From assembly GCA_963753725.1 (NCBI GenBank), contig CAVWDI010000009.1:124001-188000 (forward strand): a stretch of 64,000 nucleotides of DNA, written 5' to 3'. Numbering within the stretch: the stretch's first letter is position 1; each line of letters opens with the position of its first letter. Made by a program: the position numbers and the translations under genes. The notes beneath the pieces are model-generated. The model did no database searches. It worked only from the letters and a program-made list of their open reading frames with translations, and was not told where the DNA came from. The stretch is from CAVWDI01 sp963753725. GTDB lineage: Bacteria; Chloroflexota; Anaerolineae; Anaerolineales; UBA4823. Below, piece after piece: positions 17,251 to 25,905 of this stretch.

Positions 17251-18498
17251 ATGATTGACTTTGAAATTCCCAAACCGATTGCGATGTCGAATAACGCATT
17301 GGAAACCGTTGCCGTAAATATGATGCGACCCCATTCGAGACATTTCGATGAAAATGAACACGAGATACCGTGGGATTACATCAATTTTATGCATATGGCA
17401 ATGGTGCAGACTGGAGCCGGATCATTGGCGCCCAAGAAAGAGAAGTCTGAGGAGCCGGCTAAAAAGCGGCCTCCGATTGGATATCAGCGCCTGACGTTTA
17501 TGCTGGAGATACTTTCCTGGGGGGATGTGGGCATGTATCTAAGTACACCAGGAGGTGGTTTAGGAGCGGCAGCCGTGCAGGCGGCAGGAACCCCGGATCA
17601 AAAGGAAAAGTTTCTGTCTCGATTTAACGGTAAGAAGCCTACTTTTGGCGCCATGGCGATGACGGAACCTCAAGCAGGTTCGGATACTTCAGCGATAAGG
17701 GCTTCTGCAGTTCTGGATGAAGAGACCAAAGAATGGGTGCTCAACGGAGAAAAAATCTTTGTTACCGCTGGGCACAAATCTTTGATCGATAGTGATGGTT
17801 TCGTGGTGGTGTGGGCTACAATCGATCCCAACGCAGGACGAGCCGGGATGAGGGGCTTTGTCGTAGAAGCCGGTACGCCTGGGGTTGAGGTCACAAATTT
17901 GGAAGACAAGATGGGTATCCGGGCCAGCGATACGGTTTCTATTGTTTTGCAGGAGGCGCGGGTACCTTTTGATAATATGCTTGGCAGCACTGAAATCGTC
18001 AAGAAATCCTCAAAACGCGGTTTCAAAAAAGCCATGGCTACCTTTGATGCAACCAGACCCCTGGTGGCGGCGACTGCAATAGGCGTCGCGCGTGCCGCGC
18101 TGGAATACGTCAAAGAGGTCCTGGAGGGTAATGGCGTGGTAATTCGCTATGGAATCCCTCGCCAGAAGATGACAAATATTGAACGCGAAGTGATCGATAT
18201 GGAAGTGCTGCTGCGTTCCGCCTGGCTGCTGGTCATTAAAGCGGTATGGATGGCGGACAACGGCATTCCTAACTCGAAAGAAGCTTCCATGTCAAAAGTG
18301 AGGGCCGGTGATATTGTCAACACGATCACACAAAAATCGGTTGAATTGCTGGGACCGTTGGGTTACAGCCGGGAGAACCTGTTGGAGAAATGGTTCAGGG
18401 ATGCCAAGATTGCGGATATCTATGAAGGTACCGGACAAATTAACCGCCTGATCGTAGCCCGTCAAATTTTAGGTTATACAGGCAGGGACTTGCGCTAA
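17251..18498 (+). CDS. acyl-CoA dehydrogenase, catalytic partner
   Basis: This 415-residue acyl-CoA dehydrogenase catalyses the first, FAD-dependent step of beta-oxidation. MTEPQAGSDTSAIRASA is the flavin/substrate-binding signature, LNGEKIFVTAG follows, and the C-terminus has RDAKIADIYEGTGQINR with the canonical catalytic Glu. A charged insertion (about 55-72, KKEKSEEPAKKRPP) near the N-terminus is unusual. It starts 49 bases after the shorter dehydrogenase gene, supporting a two-subunit enzyme. Substrate chain length cannot be told. Confidence 0.9.
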   Translation: MIDFEIPKPIAMSNNALETVAVNMMRPHSRHFDENEHEIPWDYINFMHMAMVQTGAGSLAPKKEKSEEPAKKRPPIGYQRLTFMLEILSWGDVGMYLSTPGGGLGAAAVQAAGTPDQKEKFLSRFNGKKPTFGAMAMTEPQAGSDTSAIRASAVLDEETKEWVLNGEKIFVTAGHKSLIDSDGFVVVWATIDPNAGRAGMRGFVVEAGTPGVEVTNLEDKMGIRASDTVSIVLQEARVPFDNMLGSTEIVKKSSKRGFKKAMATFDATRPLVAATAIGVARAALEYVKEVLEGNGVVIRYGIPRQKMTNIEREVIDMEVLLRSAWLLVIKAVWMADNGIPNSKEASMSKVRAGDIVNTITQKSVELLGPLGYSRENLLEKWFRDAKIADIYEGTGQINRLIVARQILGYTGRDLR

Positions 18499-18573
18499 GA
18501 AATCTGCTGATGAGTATTTTTGTTGAGGCAACCTTAATTCATCCTGTTTGATTAAAAAAAGTATGGAGGTGCA

Positions 18574-19464
18574 ATGAAATATCAAATCAACGGAGCAGTC
18601 GTTATCGGGGCGGGAACCATGGGTGCGGCTATTGCCGCTCATCTGGCGAACGCCGGTGTGCGGGTGAGCCTGCTGGATATCGTCCCCAGACAGCTTACTC
18701 CAGATGATGAAGCTCGAGGTTTAACCCTGGATGATCCACAGGTCCGGGACCGGATTGTTCGTGATGGACTGCAGACCGCGCTAACATCACGTCCAGCCAG
18801 TTTTTTCACAAAAGAAACTTCAACGCTGGTCTCGCTTGGAAATCTCGAAGATGACTTTGAAGTGATTTCTGATGCTGATTGGGTGATTGAGGTGATTATC
18901 GAGAACCTGGATATTAAACGGCAGCTGATGGCGCGCATCGATGAAATTCGGAAGCCATCGACGATCGTTTCAACCAACACCTCCGGAATACCCGTCAGTT
19001 CAATTGCCGAAGGGTTATCTGAGGGGTTCCGGCAGCACTTCCTGGGTACCCATTTTTTCAATCCACCCAGATATCTGAAACTATTGGAGATTATTCCAAC
19101 CTCGGATACGCTTCCTGAAGTAGTAGGGGACATCTGCAGGTTCAGTGAGCTCCGTTTGGGTAAAGGAATTGTGTTAGCCAAAGATACACCCAACTTTATC
19201 GCCAACCGCTTATTTGCCGGCAGCGCAGCCTTTACGATGGAGTATGTTATGGAAAATGGATACAGTGTGCCGGAAGTTGACGCCATAACCGGTCCTCCCA
19301 TCGGCAATCCTAAGACGGCTACTTTTCGCCTTTTCGATTTGATTGGACTGGATGTCTGGCAGCATGTAGGTAGAAATCTGGCGCCTGCCATCCCTCACGA
19401 CGAACATGCATTGAAGTATATGAGTTCCGAGCGAGTCGAAGAATTTAATCGATACAATGGTTGA
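18574..19464 (+). CDS. fadN: FadN-like 3-hydroxyacyl-CoA dehydrogenase, N-terminal part of a frame-broken gene
   Basis: This is the NAD-binding 3-hydroxyacyl-CoA dehydrogenase domain (GAGTMGAAIAAHLANAG at about 13-29, VSTNTSGIPVS near 133, HFFNPPRYLKLLEI near 165). A good GGAGG precedes ATG 18574. The frame stops at 19464 after VEEFNRYNG, but the neighbouring frame continues VEEF-IDTMVDNGWLGNKT, the expected sequence, if one A in TTTAATC (19444-19450) is dropped. So this and the next feature are one FadN-like protein of about 807 residues. It oxidises 3-hydroxyacyl-CoA in beta-oxidation. Confidence 0.85.
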   Translation: MKYQINGAVVIGAGTMGAAIAAHLANAGVRVSLLDIVPRQLTPDDEARGLTLDDPQVRDRIVRDGLQTALTSRPASFFTKETSTLVSLGNLEDDFEVISDADWVIEVIIENLDIKRQLMARIDEIRKPSTIVSTNTSGIPVSSIAEGLSEGFRQHFLGTHFFNPPRYLKLLEIIPTSDTLPEVVGDICRFSELRLGKGIVLAKDTPNFIANRLFAGSAAFTMEYVMENGYSVPEVDAITGPPIGNPKTATFRLFDLIGLDVWQHVGRNLAPAIPHDEHALKYMSSERVEEFNRYNG

Positions 19465-20998
19465 TAATGGTTGGTTAGGAAACAAAACCAAACAGGGGTT
19501 TTACAAGCAAGTACGCACGGAAGATGGCGGGAAAGAATTCTGGACGTTAAACCTGCAAGAGATGGAATTTGATGAACCATCAAAGCCGCGCTTTGATTCG
19601 ATTGGAAAAGTAAAAGATGAAGATGATATTGGGAAGCGTTTTGAAATCATATTATCAGCCGACGATCGCGCTGGGCAGTTGGTCAGAGCGCTTACTTACC
19701 AGAGCCTGGCATATGCTTCGGAACGAATTCCAGAGATCGCGGATACACCTAAACCAATCGATGATGCCATGCGCTGGGGATTTGGGAGGGAAGCCGGTCC
19801 TTTTGAAATCTGGGATATGTTGGGCGTGGAGGCTGCTGCCGCTGCCATGAGTGAGGCTGGTTTCGTGCCTGATGCTTGGGTGTTTGAGATGACCTCGAAT
19901 GGTTTTAAGAGCTTTTATGAATATAAGGATGGGATAAAGGTCGCAGTTTACAATCCAGGTACAAGTACATACGAGAAGATAGAAAAACCGGCTTCATTTG
20001 TCCTATTGAAGGAGCGTAAAGCTGCCGGTAAAGTGGTTGAAAAGAACCTGGGAGCAACGCTGGTCGATATCGGTGATGGGGTGGCTTGTGTTGAGTTTCA
20101 CACCAAGATGAATACCCTCGATAAAGATATCTTCGATATGATCGATATTGGGCTCGAGCGTGTCGAAACGGATTTCAAAGGACTGGTTATCGGAAATGAG
20201 GCCGACAATTTCTCAGCCGGGGCGAACTTATTCCTGGTTGTGATGGCATCTCAAAACAAGGATTGGGAGCAATTGAGGGGATTGGTCACAGGCATGCAGG
20301 ATATTTTGATGCGGGTACGTTATTTTTCGAAGCCGGTTGTGGCTGCTCCAGCAGGTTTAGCTTTAGCAGGAGGCGCTGAAATCATGATGGCTTCCAACCG
20401 GATTGTCGCAGCCGCGGAACTGTATACCGGATTGGTAGAAGTCGGGGCTGGCATAATTCCGGCTGGCAGCGGTACAAAGGAATTGCTGCGCCGTATCCTG
20501 AATCCTCCCATGCGCACCAAGGATGTGCAGCCGCTGCCATTTTTGCAGCGTATATTTGAGCAAATTGGTTTTGGGAAAGTAGCCACCAGCGCTGTAGAAG
20601 CGCGTGATCTGGGGATGTTATCTTCAGCGGACCGTATCGTGATGAACCGTGATATGCTGATTACGGAAGCCAAAAAAGAGGTGCTGCATATGGTCTCGGG
20701 TGGTTATAAACCGCCTGCACCAGAGAAAATCTACGCCGCCGGGAGGGATGCTCTCTCAGCGATGAAAGTTGGTGTATGGACGCTGCGAGAGGGGGACTAT
20801 ATCACCGAACACGAATTATTAATTGCGAGTAAATTAGCGCACGTCATGACTGGGGGCAATATCAGCGCCCCCGCCTGGGTGGACGAGAAGTACATCCTTG
20901 ACCTGGAAAGTGAAGCATTCCTCTCGCTTTGCGGTGAAGAGAAAACGCAGCAGAGGATGTGGAATCTGCTGCAGACGGGCAAGGTTTTGAGGAATTAG
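19457..20998 (+). CDS. fadN: FadN-like C-terminal dehydrogenase and enoyl-CoA hydratase domains, rest of the frame-broken gene
   Basis: This frame carries the C-terminal 3-hydroxyacyl-CoA dehydrogenase domains (NGWLGNKTKQGFYK at the start, MRWGFGREAGPFEIWD near 115) followed by a crotonase domain (about 200-430, with GNEADNFSAGANL for the oxyanion hole). In FadN the order is dehydrogenase then hydratase, opposite to E. coli FadB. Its apparent ATG at 19457 has no Shine-Dalgarno, so the separate start is an artefact of the frame break. It hydrates trans-2-enoyl-CoA. Confidence 0.85.
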   Translation: MVDNGWLGNKTKQGFYKQVRTEDGGKEFWTLNLQEMEFDEPSKPRFDSIGKVKDEDDIGKRFEIILSADDRAGQLVRALTYQSLAYASERIPEIADTPKPIDDAMRWGFGREAGPFEIWDMLGVEAAAAAMSEAGFVPDAWVFEMTSNGFKSFYEYKDGIKVAVYNPGTSTYEKIEKPASFVLLKERKAAGKVVEKNLGATLVDIGDGVACVEFHTKMNTLDKDIFDMIDIGLERVETDFKGLVIGNEADNFSAGANLFLVVMASQNKDWEQLRGLVTGMQDILMRVRYFSKPVVAAPAGLALAGGAEIMMASNRIVAAAELYTGLVEVGAGIIPAGSGTKELLRRILNPPMRTKDVQPLPFLQRIFEQIGFGKVATSAVEARDLGMLSSADRIVMNRDMLITEAKKEVLHMVSGGYKPPAPEKIYAAGRDALSAMKVGVWTLREGDYITEHELLIASKLAHVMTGGNISAPAWVDEKYILDLESEAFLSLCGEEKTQQRMWNLLQTGKVLRN

Positions 20999-21066
20999 GG
21001 TACTCATATGAGATACCAAAATTCTTGGTTCAAATATCACCAGTTGAGTAGATTGGAGAGTAACTT

Positions 21067-22263
21067 ATGACAGAATTAGATCCTAAATACGATCCTGTAA
21101 TTGTTGAAGCTGTGCGTACCCCGGTGGGCAAGGCAAAGCGCGGCAGCCTGGCTACGGTTCGGTCGGATGAGTTGGCAGCGGCAGTTATCCAGGAACTGCT
21201 GAGCAGGGTGCAGGTAATAGAGCCGGTTGAAATTGATGATGTTATCATCGGCTGCGCTTTCCCGGAGGGGGAACAAGGCATGAATATGGCCAGGTTTGTT
21301 TCCTTAAGAGCCGGTTTGCCTGATTTAGTCCCAGCTGAGACCATAAACCGTTTTTGCTCTTCAGGTGTGCAGAGCATTGCTCACGCGGCTATGTCAATTA
21401 TGACCGGTCATGCGGATGTGATCATCGCGGGAGGTACAGAATCGATGAGTATGGTCCCAATGACTGGTTTCAAATTTTCTCCGATGCAGTTTGTCGCGGA
21501 AGAAGAGCCGCAAATTCTGACAAATATGGGATTAACCGCTGAGAATGTGGCATCAAAATATAGTATCAGCCGAGGTGACCAGGATGCTTACGCTCTGCGC
21601 AGCAACCAGCGAGCGGCTGAAGCGGTCGATTCCGGAAAATTTGATCCAGAGATCCTGCCAATTGAGGTGGAAATAATCGAACCAGGCTCGAACGGAACTC
21701 CCCCCAGAAAATTCACTTTCGCAAGAGATGAAGGCCCGCGGAGAGATACAAGTCTGGAAGCGTTGGCAAGGTTAAAACCAGCCTTTAAGGAGGGGGGTAG
21801 TGTTACTGCCGGGAATTCATCACAAATGTCGGACGGCGCAGCGGCTGTTTTGATCATGTCACGTGCTAAGGCGGATGAGTTGGGATTAATACCTCTGGTG
21901 AGGTTTAAAAAATACGCAGTAGCAGGTGTACCTCCGGAGATTATGGGAATCGGTCCAATCGCCGCTGTTCCTAAAGTGCTCAGTCTTGCTGGTATGTCAC
22001 TGAATGAAATGGGATTGATCGAATTGAACGAAGCATTTGCAGCTCAAAGCCTGGCGGTCATCGGTGAATTAGGATTGGATGAAACCATCACCAATGTGAA
22101 TGGCGGCGCCATCGCGCTCGGTCATCCTCTGGGGTGCACCGGAGCCAAGCTAACAACACAGCTTATTTATGAGATGAAACGCCGGGAGGTTCAGCACGGC
22201 ATGGTAACCATGTGCATCGGCGGTGGTATGGGAGCCGCATGCATTTTCGAAAACTTGATTTAA
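21067..22263 (+). CDS. fadA: acetyl-CoA C-acyltransferase (thiolase, FadA-like)
   Basis: This 398-residue thiolase cleaves 3-ketoacyl-CoA, the last step of beta-oxidation. NRFCSSGVQSIAHA holds the nucleophilic Cys near residue 95, GGTESMSMVPM follows, NGGAIALGHPLGCTGA carries the His, and the C-terminal MCIGGGMGAA the second Cys. A GGAGAG ribosome site precedes ATG 21067. It is 68 bases after the FadN-like gene, the same pairing as Bacillus fadN-fadA-fadE. Confidence 0.9.
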   Translation: MTELDPKYDPVIVEAVRTPVGKAKRGSLATVRSDELAAAVIQELLSRVQVIEPVEIDDVIIGCAFPEGEQGMNMARFVSLRAGLPDLVPAETINRFCSSGVQSIAHAAMSIMTGHADVIIAGGTESMSMVPMTGFKFSPMQFVAEEEPQILTNMGLTAENVASKYSISRGDQDAYALRSNQRAAEAVDSGKFDPEILPIEVEIIEPGSNGTPPRKFTFARDEGPRRDTSLEALARLKPAFKEGGSVTAGNSSQMSDGAAAVLIMSRAKADELGLIPLVRFKKYAVAGVPPEIMGIGPIAAVPKVLSLAGMSLNEMGLIELNEAFAAQSLAVIGELGLDETITNVNGGAIALGHPLGCTGAKLTTQLIYEMKRREVQHGMVTMCIGGGMGAACIFENLI

Positions 22264-22306
22264 TGGTAAATTATTGTCGAATAAAGAGAAAATTGAAGGA
22301 GAAAGA

Positions 22307-22639
22307 ATGACTGATTACACAGTAGAGCAGCTTATTCGAAACCACGAGAAGGCGTTTATCCCCGAAAAGGCTGAGGGTCTGGATGTTGTCATCCAATACA
22401 AGTTGACTGGTGATGAAGGTGGAGATTGGATTATCAATATTAAAGACGGGGTTTGCACAGTTGAAGAGGGAGAAGCAAAATCATCCACAATGACTCTCAC
22501 TGCGGATGGGCGAGATTTCGGAGATGTTTTGTTGGGAAAAGCGAACGGTATGCAGTATTTTATGGAGGGCAAAATTAAATTGGCTGGCGATCTCAACCTG
22601 GCGATGAAACTGACCAGCATGTTTAAAATGTCGGGTTAA
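22307..22639 (+). CDS. SCP2 sterol-carrier-domain protein
   Basis: This is a small SCP2-domain protein of about 110 residues (DVVIQYKLTGDEGGDWIINI, DGRDFGDVLLGKANGMQYFMEGKIKLAGDLNLAMKL, quoted in parts). SCP2 domains bind lipids and acyl-CoA. ATG 22307 has AAGGAG at the right distance. The frame also opens at a TTG (22274) without support. As the last gene of the operon it may deliver acyl-CoA to the enzymes. Confidence 0.85.
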   Translation: MTDYTVEQLIRNHEKAFIPEKAEGLDVVIQYKLTGDEGGDWIINIKDGVCTVEEGEAKSSTMTLTADGRDFGDVLLGKANGMQYFMEGKIKLAGDLNLAMKLTSMFKMSG

Positions 22640-22711
22640 TATCGATATTAAGTTCTATAGTGATAAAACTTAAGGTGCTGGTTCATTGGTGGGCCAGTAC
22701 CTTTCCTATTT

Positions 22712-23062
22712 CTAACAGGTGAGATGCAGCGCTGCGGCCACATTGCCTTGGACGCGCAGCTGGTTATAAAGCGTGCAGGCCTCTTTTGTCGGGAGCGATT
22801 TCACCTTGATTCCCCCTGATTCCAATGCTCGAAAAGTCTCATTTGGGACCTGCATGCGGCTGACCGAGCCTCTTCCGATTACCAGGATGTTTGGAGGCTT
22901 GCCCATTATCTCTTTGAGATCATCCACCGACAAACTATGTCCGGACCTGCGCCGCCAGTTGCTAATAACACGGTTGGGTAGGATGATTACATCTTTGTGA
23001 TATTCCTGACCATCGATGTTGATATAATCGAAGCGATAGCCCTCGATCCTTGGTGATTTCAC
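22712..23062 (-). CDS. Mth938-domain protein
   Basis: This 116-residue protein has the Mth938-like fold (IEGYRFDYINIDGQEYHKDV, then ILVIGRGSVSRMQVP, quoted in parts). The family includes the mitochondrial complex I assembly factor NDUFAF3, but bacterial functions are not settled. Its ATG overlaps the larC stop codon by 4 bases, so it is translationally coupled to the lar operon. Confidence 0.8.
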   Translation of the reverse strand: MKSPRIEGYRFDYINIDGQEYHKDVIILPNRVISNWRRRSGHSLSVDDLKEIMGKPPNILVIGRGSVSRMQVPNETFRALESGGIKVKSLPTKEACTLYNQLRVQGNVAAALHLTC

Positions 23063-24234
23063 GGCTTGAATTCTTGAGCGGCGTTGTAGGAAGCCTGGTA
23101 CACATCCAGAATTGGGATTCCCTGCGACTTCGCTAAACGCTGGCAGTCTTCGTATTCCGGCGAAAATTTTTGATTGCCATCTGGTGTGGTGATTGATTTT
23201 ATTCGTACTTGGCCGTATGGAAGGCTGACCTGAAAAGTATTGCGTTGAAGCGAATATCGTTCGAATACCATCTTTCGTATGCCCGTTGTCGTGGTTTCCT
23301 GAAACACAATCCTGACCAATCTATCAAAATCATCCAGCGCACATAAGGCGCTCAGCATCGTCCCGGGGCGGTTTTTTTTCATCTGGATGGGAGTAAGGTA
23401 AACGTCCAGGGCTCCATGATCGAACAATTCTTTCATCAGATAATCATATATCTCTGGGTTAAGGTCGTCGATGTTTGTTTCCAACATACACAATGTTTCG
23501 ACCTGCGTTTTTTCTATTCCCTCTTTGCTGCCTGTTAATATCCTCAATACATTTGGAAATTCATGGTCCCGATCTCCTGCGCCGTATCCAACCGCTTCCA
23601 ATTTCATTTCAGGTATCGGACCAAAGCTGGTTACCAGTGATATGACCAGCGCCGCGCCGGTTGGCGTTACCAGTTCCGACTGGATACCTTTTCCAATAAC
23701 CGGCACACCTTTTAATAATTCTAAGGTTGCAGGAGCTGGAATTGGGATTTTCCCATGGGCGCTCTTTTGTACGCCGTTTCCTAGAGATAAAGGAGAAGAT
23801 ACTACTCGTTCGATGGACAGGCGTTCAAACCCCCACAAAACACATGTCACATCCAGGATGGTGTCAATCCCACCCAATTCATGTAAGTGAACTTCACTGA
23901 TGTCTTTATTATGGATTCCCGCCTCTACTACAGCAATCTCAGTAAATATTGATTTTGATTTATCTTTGATGTTCTCTGGCAGAAGGCTCTTATCTATCAG
24001 TTCTAAAATATCCTGAAGTTTCCTTTCAGTCTTGTGATCAGAATAATTCAGGTTTACTTTTGTCGCTCTTATGGCTCCTTTTTGGACCTGCTGAATTTGT
24101 AGTTCAACCCTATCAATATTTACAAATTCAATACAATTGCGCAGTTCATCTTCTGGCAGCCCGACATCCACCAATGCCCCCAGCAGCATGTCTCCACTAA
24201 CGCCGGCGAAACAATCCAGGTAAGCGATTTTCAT
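23059..24234 (-). CDS. larC: nickel pincer cofactor synthase LarC
   Basis: This 391-residue LarC inserts nickel into the pyridinium dithiocarboxylate mononucleotide to complete the nickel-pincer cofactor. The N-terminus MKIAYLDCFAGVSGDMLLGA is diagnostic, with LHELGGIDTILDV near 120, GAGDRDHEFPNVLR near 218 and ETNIDDLNPEIYDYLM near 247. It is a single uninterrupted frame, unlike Lactobacillus larC, which needs a programmed frameshift. It follows larB after 12 bases. Confidence 0.93.
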   Translation of the reverse strand: MKIAYLDCFAGVSGDMLLGALVDVGLPEDELRNCIEFVNIDRVELQIQQVQKGAIRATKVNLNYSDHKTERKLQDILELIDKSLLPENIKDKSKSIFTEIAVVEAGIHNKDISEVHLHELGGIDTILDVTCVLWGFERLSIERVVSSPLSLGNGVQKSAHGKIPIPAPATLELLKGVPVIGKGIQSELVTPTGAALVISLVTSFGPIPEMKLEAVGYGAGDRDHEFPNVLRILTGSKEGIEKTQVETLCMLETNIDDLNPEIYDYLMKELFDHGALDVYLTPIQMKKNRPGTMLSALCALDDFDRLVRIVFQETTTTGIRKMVFERYSLQRNTFQVSLPYGQVRIKSITTPDGNQKFSPEYEDCQRLAKSQGIPILDVYQASYNAAQEFKP

Positions 24235-24246
24235 GATATTTAATGT

Positions 24247-25005
24247 TTACCCCCTATTCAAAATCAAATGCGCGAATTGGGCTGCGCCGAAGCCGTTGTC
24301 GATATTTACTACCGCCACTCCTGGAGCGCACGAATTTAACATCGCCAGCAGTGGTGCAATGCCATTAAAACTGGCGCCGTAACCCACGCTGGTAGGAACA
24401 CCGATGACCGGGCAGGCGACCAGCCCTGCTACTACGCTGGTTAATGCGCCTTCCATCCCGGCAATGCAAATGATTACAGCAGCATTTTGAAGGAGTTCCA
24501 TCTTATCCAGCAAACGGTGCACTCCTGCAACTCCCACATCAAACGACCTTTCGACCCGCTCGCCATAAAACTCGAGGGTTTGGGCGGCTTCTTCCGCTAC
24601 CGGTATGTCGGAGGTGCCAGCCGTGATAACCAAAGCATAATCCGCCTCCTCCGCAGGCGTTTTATTTTCACCCCGGGTGATTGTGATCAGGTGGGAGGTC
24701 GGGTCAAAACGTGCGTCTGGAATGCGCTCGGTGACTTGCACCCCCATTTCCTCGGATGCACGTGTAGCCAAAATCCGCTCGTTTGAGGAAGTCATGATTT
24801 CGAGAATCTGAATCACCTGGTTTATGGTTTTATCTTGACAAAAAACAACCTCTGGCAGTCCGGTGCGCAGGGCGCGATGAGAATCCAGGTGAGCGAAGCC
24901 GATGTCGTCGTACGGCATTACCTTTAGAAAATCCAGGACTTCATCAATCGAAGTTTGATCCTTTTGTAATTCTTCTAATTTCTTGCGAATCTTTTCATTA
25001 TCCAT
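24247..25005 (-). CDS. larB: nickel pincer cofactor biosynthesis protein LarB
   Basis: LarB is an AIR-carboxylase (PurE)-like enzyme that carboxylates nicotinic acid adenine dinucleotide and hydrolyses the phosphoanhydride. The 252 residues show the family's LDSHRALRTGLPEVVFCQDK and the C-terminal PurE-like half (VITAGTSDIPVAEEAAQT, GMEGALTSVVAGLV, PTSVGYGASFNG). Length matches the family. The start overlaps the end of larE by 8 bases. Confidence 0.93.
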   Translation of the reverse strand: MDNEKIRKKLEELQKDQTSIDEVLDFLKVMPYDDIGFAHLDSHRALRTGLPEVVFCQDKTINQVIQILEIMTSSNERILATRASEEMGVQVTERIPDARFDPTSHLITITRGENKTPAEEADYALVITAGTSDIPVAEEAAQTLEFYGERVERSFDVGVAGVHRLLDKMELLQNAAVIICIAGMEGALTSVVAGLVACPVIGVPTSVGYGASFNGIAPLLAMLNSCAPGVAVVNIDNGFGAAQFAHLILNRG

Positions 25006-25531
25006 TTGTGTTTAGGGTTTCATTTAAACTGCCCGACCGGAATCCAGCCAGGTCGATGGTTATATAAGCATAACCGATTGCCTTAAGTGATTCAACAATC
25101 TGCTCTCTATGCTCCAAAACCTTCCAGAAATCAGCGGGATTTACTTCGATGCGTGCCAGGTCCTGGTGGTGGCGGACTCGCAGCTGTTGGAAACCAAGGT
25201 TCCTCAGGACTTCTTCAGCCCGTTCGATTTGCGACAGCAGCGGGATAGTTACCTGAGTGCCGTACGGGATGCGTGAGGAAAGACAGGCTGCCGAAGGTTT
25301 ATTCCAATTTGGCAAACCTAATTCTTTCGCCAAAACTCGCACCTCGCTTTTTGTAATTCCCGCTTCCATCAACGGACTGCGTATCCTATGTTTTGCGGCT
25401 GCATCTCTACCTGGTCGAAAATCTCCAGTGTCATCTGCGTTAGTTCCATCAAGCACGTAACTGATATTTGCTTTCCTTGCGAAGCGTAGAAATTTGCCGT
25501 AAACCTCATTCTTGCAGTGAAAACAGCGCAT
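24998..25531 (-). CDS. larE: LarE sulfur transferase, C-terminal part of a frame-broken gene
   Basis: This is the C-terminal two thirds of LarE, the ATP-pyrophosphatase-type enzyme that adds sulfur to the cofactor precursor. It includes MRCFHCKNEVYG, DGTNADDTGDFRPG, and NKPSAACLSSRIPYG, where the Cys matches the place of the sacrificial Cys in single-Cys LarE (from memory of the family). The listed start is internal. The N-terminal part lies in another frame (25369-25806), and the two join if one A is restored near 25582-25588, giving a normal protein of about 269 residues. Confidence 0.85.
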   Translation of the reverse strand: MRCFHCKNEVYGKFLRFARKANISYVLDGTNADDTGDFRPGRDAAAKHRIRSPLMEAGITKSEVRVLAKELGLPNWNKPSAACLSSRIPYGTQVTIPLLSQIERAEEVLRNLGFQQLRVRHHQDLARIEVNPADFWKVLEHREQIVESLKAIGYAYITIDLAGFRSGSLNETLNTNG

Positions 25532-25806
25532 GGGTGAGTTTTGCAGGTATTGAGAATTATCGGTTTCATAAGTCTTAACAGAAATTGACGCACGCCCATT
25601 AATCTGGACAGGTCAATGGTTTCCTGCAGTTCCCGCGCCGGAAGGGAAGGCGAGACTGCCGTCAGCGCGATTGTATTTTCACCCAACGCATCATGGGCGA
25701 GTTTCAATACCAGCGTGCTGTCGACCCCGCCTGAAAATGCGACTGCAGTCCGTCCCATGTTGGCGAACTGCTGTTTAAGATCCTGGATTTTTAATTCTGT
25801 GTTCAA
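25369..25806 (-). CDS. larE: LarE sulfur transferase, N-terminal part of a frame-broken gene
   Basis: This part carries the PP-loop AVAFSGGVDSTLVLKLAHDAL (quoted to the motif) near residues 22-40, which binds ATP and activates the cofactor precursor carboxylate. After MGVRQ the frame goes wrong. The other frame reads ISVKTYETDNSQYLQNSPMRCFHC, as expected for LarE. Restoring one base near 25582-25588 fuses the two parts. It is the first gene of the larE-larB-larC-Mth938 operon. Confidence 0.85.
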   Translation of the reverse strand: MNTELKIQDLKQQFANMGRTAVAFSGGVDSTLVLKLAHDALGENTIALTAVSPSLPARELQETIDLSRLMGVRQFLLRLMKPIILNTCKTHPCAVFTARMRFTANFYASQGKQISVTCLMELTQMTLEIFDQVEMQPQNIGYAVR

Positions 25807-25905
25807 GGTTCGTTTACCGGAATCTAGCGGAATGAATCACTGTATGGAGAATTAGTTTCACTTGTGTCAATTATATACTTTTGTTATGAAAATTAGCAGC
25901 GTCAT

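Noticed and set aside
19441..19470. Programmed frameshift joining the two fadN parts
   Set aside because: There is no slippery heptamer with downstream structure that I can see, and similar single-base breaks occur in many unrelated genes of the window, so sequence error is simpler.
23059..24234. Programmed frameshift in larC as in Lactobacillus
   Set aside because: The gene is one continuous frame from the diagnostic N-terminus to the C-terminal domain.
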